Origin: BJ22 sp021298375
GTDB lineage: Bacteria > Planctomycetota > Planctomycetia > Pirellulales > Pirellulaceae
Assembly: GCA_046343015.1 (NCBI GenBank)
Contig: JBKDOL010000087.1
Span: forward strand, 1-64,000
Reading direction: 5' to 3'
Length of the DNA stretch: 64,000 nt
Made by a program: the position numbers and the translations under genes. Below the pieces are notes generated by a model. It was not told where the DNA came from. It was given only the letters and a program-made list of their open reading frames with translations, and searched no databases. Positions 9,284 through 16,713 of this stretch are shown here, piece by piece; position 1 is the stretch's first letter; the number at the start of each line of letters is the position of its first letter.

Positions 9284-10189
9284 ATGGACGTTTTGATTAC
9301 CGGGGGGACCGGCTTTATTGGGCGGCAACTGGTGGAGCGATTGGGTTCGGCCTACGTCGTCACTCGCGATTTGCAGCGGGCCCGGCAATCGAAACTGCCA
9401 ACGGGCGCCCAACTGGTCGGTTGGCCCGACCAGAGCCGTCCGCTGGAATTGCCTGCCGGAGTCCAACCGACAGCGATTGTGAATCTGATGGGCGAGTCGG
9501 TGGCCGGGCAGCGCTGGAACGACGCATTCAAGCAACGTCTGCGGTCGAGCCGCATCGATGGAACCAGGCAATTGATCGCGGGCTTGCGAAAGAGCGGAGC
9601 ATGGCCGAAGGTTTTCGTTTCGGCTTCAGCGGTCGGGTATTACGGAGAACGTGGAGACGAAAAGTTATCCGAGACTGCAGGTCCAGGGCAGGGCTTTCTG
9701 GCCCAACTTGCGGTGGACTGGGAAGCAGCGACTGCTCCGCTGGTGGCCGAGGGCGTGCGGGTGGTGCTGCTGCGAATCGGAATCGTGCTCGGCCGCGACG
9801 GAGGCGCGCTCGCGCAAATGCTGCCACTGTTTCGCTGGGGGCTGGGCGGACGTCTTGGATCCGGTCGACAGTGGTTTCCCTGGATACACGAGCAAGATAT
9901 CGTCGGGCTGATTCTCTGGGCACTGGAAAATCAAGCAGTGGCTGGGCCCGTGAATGCAGTCGCGCCCGGATGCGTGACCAACGCGGAATTTACGAAAGCA
10001 ATCGGGCGGCAATTGGGCCGGCCGACGATCCTGCCCGCGCCGCGATTCGGCTTGAAGCTCGCTCTCGGTGAGTTCGCCGATTCGTTGCTCTCCTCCCAGC
10101 GGGTTGTTCCAGAGGTGGCCCTCCGCGGCGGCTACACGTTTCATTATCCGGATTTGAGTCAGGCGTTGGCGGAGTTGTTTCCGCGATGA
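9284..10189 (+). CDS. TIGR01777-type NAD(P)-dependent epimerase (SDR superfamily)
   Basis: A 301-residue short-chain dehydrogenase-like protein of the SDR39U1/YfcH family. The N-terminus carries the dinucleotide-binding loop ITGGTGFIGRQL. NLMGESVAGQRW and SASAVGYYGERGD are family hallmarks, and the length is normal. AGGAGG lies 8 bp before the ATG. The substrate of this family is not established. The stop codon overlaps the start of the MfnF-like gene by four bases (ATGA), which implies translational coupling and suggests a role in the same C1-cofactor pathway (inference). Confidence 0.9.
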   Translation: MDVLITGGTGFIGRQLVERLGSAYVVTRDLQRARQSKLPTGAQLVGWPDQSRPLELPAGVQPTAIVNLMGESVAGQRWNDAFKQRLRSSRIDGTRQLIAGLRKSGAWPKVFVSASAVGYYGERGDEKLSETAGPGQGFLAQLAVDWEAATAPLVAEGVRVVLLRIGIVLGRDGGALAQMLPLFRWGLGGRLGSGRQWFPWIHEQDIVGLILWALENQAVAGPVNAVAPGCVTNAEFTKAIGRQLGRPTILPAPRFGLKLALGEFADSLLSSQRVVPEVALRGGYTFHYPDLSQALAELFPR

Positions 10190-11193
10190 GCGTGATCGGG
10201 ATCGATATCGGCGGTGCGAACCTCAAGTTTTCCGATGGCCACCGGCAACATTTCACGCAACCGTTCGAGTTGTGGCGACAACCGGACCAACTGAGAGAGG
10301 CCTTGGCGAAGGGGCTGGAGTCGTTTCCGCGAGTCGATCAGATTGCGATCGCGATGACCGGCGAGTTGTGCGATTGCTTTGGAACCCGGGCGGAGGGAGT
10401 CGCTCGAATCACCGCTGCAGTTGAGAGTGCGTCAGCCGCCTTCGGTCCGGCCTCGTTCTACCAGGTGGGCGGGAGGTGGGTGAACGCGACGCAGGCGGCG
10501 CGCGAATGGCGATCGACCGCTGCGGCAAACTGGGATGCCATCGCCCGGCTGGCGGCTCGAGAGTTCCCCGCGGAGTCGGGAGTCGTGCTCGACATCGGTT
10601 CGACGACAACCGACCTCGTGCCGATTCATCGCGGTACGGTAGCCGCGGAAGGAGCGACCGACTTTGAACGCTTGCGGACGGGCGAACTCGTGTACTGCGG
10701 CGCGGCGCGGACTCCGCTCGGTTCGATTCTGCCCGAATTCGTCCGCGGAACAGAGCGGATGGGATTGGCCGGTGAGTGGTTCGCTTCACTTGAAGATGTC
10801 TTCGTCCTGTGCGGTCATATTCCGGAACGACCCGAAGACCTGGCCACATGCGATGGACGCCCCTTGACCGGCGCGTTCGCACTGCGGCGGCTGGCGCGAA
10901 TGTTGTGTACCGAACCGGAGGAAGCCGGCCAGCCTCTGATTCTCGAGTTGGCTGAAGCAATCAAGCAGGCCCTGCTCGATCGGCTGGAACAAGCCTGGCG
11001 ATTTCTGGCATCCCGAGCCAATCTCGCAGACAAAGTCACCCGCGTTGTGGTGAGCGGGTCGGGCGAGTGGCTGGGGCGGTTGTTGCTCAACCGAGTGGGC
11101 TGGGCCGGGAGCGTAACGCTGTGGAGCGAGCGATTCTCCCCGGAAGCCAGTGTCGCAGCCGCGGCATTTGCGCTGGCTCGACTCCGGGAGTGA
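10186..11193 (+). CDS. MfnF-like H4MPT-linked C1 transfer pathway protein
   Basis: A 335-residue member of the hydantoinase/oxoprolinase-like, ASKHA-fold family. It has two phosphate-binding loops: IGIDIGGANLKF (residues 4-15) and VVLDIGSTTTDLVPI (about 131-146). The mid-region motif RTGELVYCGAARTPL is typical. In methanogens MfnF joins the aminomethylfuran diphosphate to gamma-glutamyltyramine during methanofuran synthesis. Relatives in methylotrophs and planctomycetes are linked to methylofuran and tetrahydromethanopterin C1 transfer. It sits between the overlapping epimerase gene and an MfnE-like kinase gene, which strengthens the assignment. The exact reaction in this organism is inferred. 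Confidence 0.85.
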   Translation: MSVIGIDIGGANLKFSDGHRQHFTQPFELWRQPDQLREALAKGLESFPRVDQIAIAMTGELCDCFGTRAEGVARITAAVESASAAFGPASFYQVGGRWVNATQAAREWRSTAAANWDAIARLAAREFPAESGVVLDIGSTTTDLVPIHRGTVAAEGATDFERLRTGELVYCGAARTPLGSILPEFVRGTERMGLAGEWFASLEDVFVLCGHIPERPEDLATCDGRPLTGAFALRRLARMLCTEPEEAGQPLILELAEAIKQALLDRLEQAWRFLASRANLADKVTRVVVSGSGEWLGRLLLNRVGWAGSVTLWSERFSPEASVAAAAFALARLRE

Positions 11194-11197
11194 TGCG

Positions 11198-11785
11198 GTG
11201 AAGCAGGTGCAAGGCGTGAAGCGAGTCGTCAAAGTGGGTGGAAGCTTGCTGCGACTTGCCGATTTACCGAATCGGCTCGAGCAGTGGCTCGCGCGGCAGG
11301 CACCCGCGACGACGCTGCTTGTCGTCGGCGGGGGGCGATTGGTCGACACCATCCGGGAACAGCAACAAGCTTGGGGCTACCCGGATGAGCTTGCTCACCT
11401 GTTGGCCTTGCGGGGCATGGATCTCAACGCGCGGCAGTTAGCTGCGGCGTGTTCGCAAATTTTGTTGGTGAGAGAGTGGGTGCCGGAAATCGAGCTCAGC
11501 CCGGGACGCACCTCGGTGATCGAATGCGGCGAATGGGTTGCGGGTGAACCGGTTTTTGAACGGAGTTGGCGGACGACAAGCGACTCGATTGCCGCCGAAA
11601 TCGCGAACCAGGTCGACGCGAGTGAACTGGTGCTGCTCAAGTCCGCGCTTCCCGCAGAAGCCACCAATCGGCTGGAGTACGTGGACCCTCTGTTCACGAA
11701 GCATTGGTCTCCCAGAGTAAAGGTCCGTCTGGTCAATCTCGCCTCGGAGGACTGGATGGAATGCCCCTTGCGAGAGCAGGAATAG
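11198..11785 (+). CDS. MfnE-like amino-acid-kinase family protein (C1 cofactor biosynthesis)
   Basis: With a GTG start at 11198 the product has 195 residues and begins four bases after the upstream stop; GGGAG lies about 7 bp before it. An ATG at 11150 would extend the frame into the preceding gene and is less likely. Amino-acid-kinase motifs are clear: VVKVGGSLL for the phosphate loop, LLVVGGGRLVD, and TTSDSIAAEIA for the nucleotide site, followed by VLLKSA. MfnE phosphorylates 5-(aminomethyl)-3-furanmethanol phosphate to the diphosphate used by MfnF. Adjacency to the MfnF-like gene supports the same two-step reaction here, but a different small-molecule kinase cannot be excluded from sequence alone. 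Confidence 0.8.
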   Translation: MKQVQGVKRVVKVGGSLLRLADLPNRLEQWLARQAPATTLLVVGGGRLVDTIREQQQAWGYPDELAHLLALRGMDLNARQLAAACSQILLVREWVPEIELSPGRTSVIECGEWVAGEPVFERSWRTTSDSIAAEIANQVDASELVLLKSALPAEATNRLEYVDPLFTKHWSPRVKVRLVNLASEDWMECPLREQE

Positions 11786-11786
11786 C

Positions 11787-11831
11787 CAGGGCAGTCATAG
11801 TCAGGGCAGTCATAGTCAGGGCAGTCATCGC
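11787..11831. repeat. 15-bp tandem repeat, three copies
   Basis: The unit cagggcagtcatagt is exact at 11787-11801 and 11802-11816. A third copy at 11817-11831 diverges in its last three bases. The array begins two bases after the MfnE-like stop codon. Confidence 0.85.
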
Positions 11832-12019
11832 CATAGCAGGAATCGCGCGATCAAGAGATGAAGGTCTTGAGGCAGTTGGCTTGGCTGGGATTTGTCCTGA
11901 ATGGTCGCGCTGGCCGTCTTCCCTGCCTGCGGCAAAAAATGATTTTGTCACTATCGTGTGATCCGCTAGGATGGGGGCCGAGCGGATTCCGAGCGGCGGT
12001 TGGGAACAGGGGATGGGTC

Positions 12020-13030
12020 ATGCACAACAACATTCTGACGGTGCAGCAGCATATTCTTCAGGAGCAGCGGCGGTTTCCGGGAGCGACCGGTGAATTTTCC
12101 TTCATGTTTTCGGCAATCACGCTGGCGACGAAGCGGATTCAATCGCAAGTCCGACGCGCCGGGCTGACGGACATTCTGGAGGATGCCGGCGAAGTGAATG
12201 TGCAAGGTGAACTGCAGCAGCAGTTGGACGTCTACGCCAATGAGGCTTTGCTGCATCACCTCGGCTCGCGCGATAGCGTCGGCGTGCTCGCGTCAGAAGA
12301 AAACGAGCATGCAATTCTGTTGCCGCACCTCTCAGCTGCGGCCAAGTACGCAGTGGTCTTCGACCCGCTTGATGGGTCTTCCAACATCGATGTGAATGTC
12401 AGCGTCGGAACGACGTTCTCGATCTTTCGCCGCCCGGATGGCTCGACCATGGAGGATCCGATCAGCTGGATTCTTCAGCCTGGTCGCAAGCAAATTGGCG
12501 CGGGCTATGTGGTTTATGGCTCTTCGACGATCATGGTTTACACGGTTGGCAATGGTGTGCATGGATTCACGCTCGACCCCTCGATCGGCGCCTTTGTGCT
12601 CAGTCATGAGAACATCAAGATGCCGCAACAAGGGATTTACTACTCCGTCAACGAAGCCTATCGGGATGACTTCCCGGCGGCCTACAACCATTTCATCGAG
12701 CGGCTGAGAACAAGAAAGCTGCAGCAGCGTTACGCATCGCGGTATATCGGCTCGATGGTCGCTGACTTTCATCGCACTCTTCTCAAGGGTGGGGTTTTTA
12801 TGTATCCGCCAACCCACACTCATCCGCAAGGAAAGTTGCGACTGCTTTACGAGGCCAATCCAATCGCCTTTATTGCGGAGCAGGCGGGAGGCGTGGCGAC
12901 TGATGGCAAGGGCCGAGTGCTTGATCTCCAGCCCACGGACATTCACCAACGCACGCCGCTGGTCGTGGGAAGTCAGGTGGAGATGCAGGAATTCCAACGA
13001 TGCCTCGACGAGTTCAAAGACGCGGGCTGA
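12020..13030 (+). CDS. fbp: Class I fructose-1,6-bisphosphatase
   Basis: A 336-residue enzyme of the usual class I length, hydrolysing fructose-1,6-bisphosphate to fructose-6-phosphate in gluconeogenesis. The metal and phosphate site VVFDPLDGSSNIDVN lies at about 112-126, followed by VGTTFSIFR. The C-terminal half has the substrate-site segment GGVFMYPPT and the stretch KLRLLYEANPIAFIAEQAGG. AGGGG at 12008-12012 supports ATG 12020; the frame stays open to an ATG at 11858, but the extra residues have no counterpart in the family. It follows the C1 operon by 234 bp and is probably transcribed separately. Confidence 0.95.
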   Translation: MHNNILTVQQHILQEQRRFPGATGEFSFMFSAITLATKRIQSQVRRAGLTDILEDAGEVNVQGELQQQLDVYANEALLHHLGSRDSVGVLASEENEHAILLPHLSAAAKYAVVFDPLDGSSNIDVNVSVGTTFSIFRRPDGSTMEDPISWILQPGRKQIGAGYVVYGSSTIMVYTVGNGVHGFTLDPSIGAFVLSHENIKMPQQGIYYSVNEAYRDDFPAAYNHFIERLRTRKLQQRYASRYIGSMVADFHRTLLKGGVFMYPPTHTHPQGKLRLLYEANPIAFIAEQAGGVATDGKGRVLDLQPTDIHQRTPLVVGSQVEMQEFQRCLDEFKDAG

Positions 13031-13374
13031 GGGTTTCGGATAAACTGAGCGGCGGGTGCGGATAGGGGTGGCGGCAGGAAACAGGGTTTTTCCAGCGCAG
13101 CACCCGCCATAGACAGCGGCTCAATCTAGCGTGCGCGAACGTTTGGTCGGGGTTGGGGTCTGGTAATGTCGAGACTTGCGCCCCGCGTGGAGGGCTTCCC
13201 GGGATCGCTCGCCCGCTCGAACCTTGCAGCGGGTCCCCAAGCCGCAAGTTCGTTCCCTGCTGAGAGAGGCTGGGCTTGTCCCCGGGAGCCACAGGAACGT
13301 TCCTCCAGCCGCGACGCTTGTCCTGCTTCTTTTTTTTGACTCCGCCAGTTTTGCTTCACTCCCCTGCTCCGTGC
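13031..13374. other. Non-coding spacer with a GATAAACTG motif
   Basis: No gene is visible. The sequence ggataaactga at 13038-13048, just after the fbp stop, matches motifs found at 20864 and 20970. A run of eight T at 13330-13337 lies about 40 bp before the next start, without a clear hairpin. Confidence 0.5.
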
Positions 13375-14613
13375 ATGAATCTTGAATCATCCAGACCGTC
13401 GCCTGCTTCCCGTCTTGGTCGAGCTTGGGAGGCTTACATTGCGCCCTTTCGAGGCTTGCCGCGCGAGGTTTGGTATCTCTCGGTGGTGATGTTGATTAAT
13501 CGCTCCGGGGCCATGGTGTTGCCGTTTTTGACGCTCTATGTCAACCGCGTGCTGGGCTACCCTCCCGAATGGGCTGGTGCCATGATCGCCTGGTTTGGCC
13601 TGGGGAGTTGCCTCGGCGCGTTCTTCGGCGGCTGGTTGGTTGGTCGCGTTGGTCCCTTGCGCGTGCAGGTCGTTTCGTTCAGCTGCGGTGCGATTGGGTT
13701 TCTGGTGCTTTCGCAGGTGACGAGTTACGTTTGGTTTTCGGCGGTCTTGTTTGCGATGAGCGTAGCGAGCGAAGCGTTTCGCCCGGCGAATGCCGCAGCG
13801 ATCGCCGACTTCAGTCCGCCCGAGGCTCATTCGAGGGCCTACGCCTTGAATCGGCTGGCGATCAATCTGGGGTTTTCGATTGGGCCTCCATTGGGCGGTT
13901 GGATTTCGAGTTTCAGTTATCTCTGGTTGTTTCTGATCGATGCGGCGACGTGCGGCCTCGCTGCGCTTGCCGTTCTGCTGTTGTTTCGTGGACGGACCGG
14001 GCTGGTCCGGCATGAAGACGCCGAAGCGATCGGCTCGGAGTTGCGGCGCAGTCCCTGGCGGGACCGCTGGTTTCTGGGTTTTCTCGGTCTGACGCTGCTG
14101 ACTTACATGATTTTTTTCCAGCTCGTCTCGACCTACTCGCTCTACTTGTCCGATGAGTACCATTTGGCGAATTGGGAAATTGGAATCCTGCTCGGCTTGA
14201 ATACTCTCGGCGTCGTTTGTTTTGAGATGCTGTTGGTGAATCTATTGGCGGATTTCTCGAAGCTCTGGCTGATTGCCTGGGGTGGCTGCCTGATGTGCGT
14301 TGGGATGTCAGCCTTGGTGTTCGGTCACGGTTTCTGGTTTGCGGCTGCGGCCGTTCTGGTATGGACGCTGGGTGAAATGCTGGCGATGCCCCAGGCGATG
14401 GCTTTCGTCGCGGCCTACGCTGGACCGGCAGACCGAGGCAAGTACATGGGCGCCTATACCACCGCAATCTCCGGATCGTTTGTGCTCGCCTCACTGTTCG
14501 GCGGCTGGTGCTATGGGATCGACCATCATCTCGTATGGTATGTCGGACTCGTGGTCGGTGCCCTGTCGCTCTCAGGTTACCTCGGATTGGCCCGCAGCTA
14601 TCGGCGCGTGTGA
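13375..14613 (+). CDS. Major facilitator superfamily transporter
   Basis: A 412-residue integral membrane protein with roughly twelve hydrophobic segments and the MFS loop 2-3 signature GGWLVGRVGPLR. SFSIGPPLGG-type glycine-rich helix packing appears as NLGFSIGPPLGGWI. The architecture fits drug:H+ antiporter type exporters, but substrate specificity cannot be read from the sequence. ATG 13375 was chosen because the MFS core starts soon after it; the longer frame to 13276 adds a hydrophobic, Pro-rich extension with no parallel. No strong ribosome binding site is seen. It converges with polX across a strong hairpin. Confidence 0.88.
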   Translation: MNLESSRPSPASRLGRAWEAYIAPFRGLPREVWYLSVVMLINRSGAMVLPFLTLYVNRVLGYPPEWAGAMIAWFGLGSCLGAFFGGWLVGRVGPLRVQVVSFSCGAIGFLVLSQVTSYVWFSAVLFAMSVASEAFRPANAAAIADFSPPEAHSRAYALNRLAINLGFSIGPPLGGWISSFSYLWLFLIDAATCGLAALAVLLLFRGRTGLVRHEDAEAIGSELRRSPWRDRWFLGFLGLTLLTYMIFFQLVSTYSLYLSDEYHLANWEIGILLGLNTLGVVCFEMLLVNLLADFSKLWLIAWGGCLMCVGMSALVFGHGFWFAAAAVLVWTLGEMLAMPQAMAFVAAYAGPADRGKYMGAYTTAISGSFVLASLFGGWCYGIDHHLVWYVGLVVGALSLSGYLGLARSYRRV

Positions 14614-14617
14614 GGAA

Positions 14618-14646
14618 GGCGGGGCGACGGTAAACCGTCCCCCGCC
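14618..14646. terminator. Hairpin between convergent genes (probable bidirectional terminator)
   Basis: The arms ggcgggg-c-gacggt and accgtc-ccccgcc form a 13-bp stem with one bulged C and a tiny loop. It starts 5 bp after the MFS stop and precedes the convergent polX stop at 14716. There is no T-run on either side, so it may act with Rho or serve mainly as a 3'-end stabiliser. Confidence 0.5.
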
Positions 14647-14715
14647 GCTCACGGGAATCTCCTGCTTCCCCTGCTCTGCCCTGCGGCCGGGGACAAGGAG
14701 AGAGCCGCCTGAGCT

Positions 14716-16461
14716 TCATCTGCCAGCCAGTTTGCGGAGCGCCTTCCAGCTGTGAGCATTGGCAACGTCCTGTCGAGTCAGCGTACCGCGGCGGGCTTGT
14801 ACGATTCCCGCTCGGATCATCGACAGGCCGGCGGGGCTGTGGGCATCGGTGTTGATCACAATCTTGATTCCGAGCGCCTTGGCCGCGATGAGCTGGACGT
14901 CATTCAGATCGAGTCGTTCCGGGCTGGCGTTCAGCTCGAGGAATTTTTTCTGTTCCGCCGCCGCTGTCATCACTGCTTCGAGATCAACGTCGTACGGTTT
15001 GCGGCGATTGATGAGTCGCCCAGTGGGGTGAGCGATCATCCAGACATGCGGGTGATGAATGGCAAACAAGAGGCGTTCCGTGATTTGCGCGCGCGGCTGG
15101 TTCTGGCCGTAATGCAAACTGGCGATCACCCAGTCGGCCTCGGCCAGGACATCGTCGGGCAGATCCATGGTCCCGTTTTCCAGGATGTCACACTCAATCC
15201 CCTTGAGGATCAGGAAATCATCGTCAGCCTCCGCGTTGAGGCGGTCGATCTCTTTCCACTGCTGACGCAATCGTTTCGAATCGAGTCCGCGCGCCAGGGA
15301 GACTCGCTGCGAGTGGTCGGTGATGGCGATGTAGCGAAGCCCCCGGGCGCGGGCCGCCGCAGCCATTTCGGCAACGGACGCGGACCCGTCAGTGGCTGTC
15401 GTGTGCATGTGGAGGTCGCCCTGGATCTCGCCGACCTCGATCAATTCGGGGAGTTGGCGGCGGGCAGCCCACTCCAGTTCGTGCCGCGCCTCGCGCAATT
15501 CCGGTGGCATCCACTCCAGCCCGAGGACGCGGTAGACGTCGGCCTCATCACTGCCGGTGAGCGAGTCTTTGGGGTCGTGAAAGTCAATCTCCGCGGCAGC
15601 GGAAAAGACGCCCCACTCATTGATTTTCAGGCCTTTGTCTTTGGCCATGCCGCGGAGGAGGACATTGTGTTCTTTGCTCCCAGTAAAATACTGCCAAGCA
15701 GCGCCAAAGCACTTGGCCGGTACGACGCGCAGGTCAACTTGAACGCCGCGCTTGAGTCGCACGGACATCTTGGTCGGTCCGCGAGCGATCACCGACTCGA
15801 CCTCGGACCAACCCCCGAGGCAGTCCATCGCCTCGTCCGGGTGCGAGCTGGTCACGAGGACGTCGAGGTCGCCGACCGTCTCTTTGCCGCGGCGATAGCT
15901 TCCACCGAATTCCAGCCTTTGAATCGCCCCGCACGGCGCCAGCGCCTCTCTCAGCGAGGTTGCCAGGCTGTCGGCTTCGATCCAGAGCATTCGGGTTTGG
16001 GCTTCGCGTGCGAGTGGAATTCCCTCCAGAATCGCCAGCTCGGTTTTTTCGCCAAACCCTTCGAGCTCGCGCACTTTCCCCGCGCGGCAAACAGCCTCCA
16101 GTGAATCGAGGTCGAGAACTCCCAGTTGATGGTAAAGCGCGGCGGCCTTTTTCGGACCGACCTTGGGGACGCGCAGCAGGTCGAGCACCGTCCGCGGGAT
16201 CTGCTCGAGCAACTCCTCCATTTGGTGCAGCTTGCCGGTGGCGACCAGTTCCTGGCACTTCTCCGCCACGCTGTCGCCAATTCCCTCGTAGGCGGTGAGG
16301 TCAGTATCCTGCTCGACCAGTTCGGCAATTGCCTCGGGCAGTTCGCGGATTTTGCGGGCGCCGTTGCGGTAAGCTCTCAGGCGAAAGGGATTCGCTCCCT
16401 GAAACTCGAGCAGGTCAGCCAATTGCTCTAGCGTATCGGCGATCGTATCGTTGCTGATCAT
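14716..16461 (-). CDS. polX: DNA polymerase/3'-5' exonuclease PolX
   Basis: A 581-residue bacterial family X polymerase with a C-terminal PHP domain. The N-terminal helix-hairpin-helix region includes YEGIGDSVAEKC and VPKVGPKKAAAL. The palm has FGGSYRRGKETVGDLDVLV with the catalytic Asp pair and a third Asp in VQVDLRVV. The PHP metal motifs GDLHMHTTATDG, AITDHSQ, GIECDIL, ASLHYG, IAHPTG and NTDAHS are all present, so both activities should be intact. The role is gap filling in DNA repair. ATG 16461 has GGAG about 8 bp upstream; a further upstream ATG at 16521 is not supported. It is divergent from the gene at 16714. Confidence 0.95.
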   Translation of the reverse strand: MISNDTIADTLEQLADLLEFQGANPFRLRAYRNGARKIRELPEAIAELVEQDTDLTAYEGIGDSVAEKCQELVATGKLHQMEELLEQIPRTVLDLLRVPKVGPKKAAALYHQLGVLDLDSLEAVCRAGKVRELEGFGEKTELAILEGIPLAREAQTRMLWIEADSLATSLREALAPCGAIQRLEFGGSYRRGKETVGDLDVLVTSSHPDEAMDCLGGWSEVESVIARGPTKMSVRLKRGVQVDLRVVPAKCFGAAWQYFTGSKEHNVLLRGMAKDKGLKINEWGVFSAAAEIDFHDPKDSLTGSDEADVYRVLGLEWMPPELREARHELEWAARRQLPELIEVGEIQGDLHMHTTATDGSASVAEMAAAARARGLRYIAITDHSQRVSLARGLDSKRLRQQWKEIDRLNAEADDDFLILKGIECDILENGTMDLPDDVLAEADWVIASLHYGQNQPRAQITERLLFAIHHPHVWMIAHPTGRLINRRKPYDVDLEAVMTAAAEQKKFLELNASPERLDLNDVQLIAAKALGIKIVINTDAHSPAGLSMIRAGIVQARRGTLTRQDVANAHSWKALRKLAGR

Positions 16462-16713
16462 CGGTTGGTCTCCAAAACCCGATTTTGCTCGCGGAGTGGG
16501 CTTCAGGCACCAGCATAACATTCCGCTGCGGAGTTGCAGCGAAGAGCATTCGGTTTCCGGGCAGCGAGGCGGGGAGTAAGATGTTCGGCAGCACGTATGC
16601 GGACTCGGTCGTCAGTTGAGCCCACCAGCGGCGGGCTGAGGGACAGCTTGGATTGGCGAGCGGACAGGTCCGGTTCCGGTCGTCTCGGGTTTTCTTTTTT
16701 GTCACAGGACGTC

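Noticed and set aside
14752..16104. A 450-residue plus-strand open frame opposite polX
   Set aside because: Antisense to PolX, whose polymerase and PHP motifs are complete.
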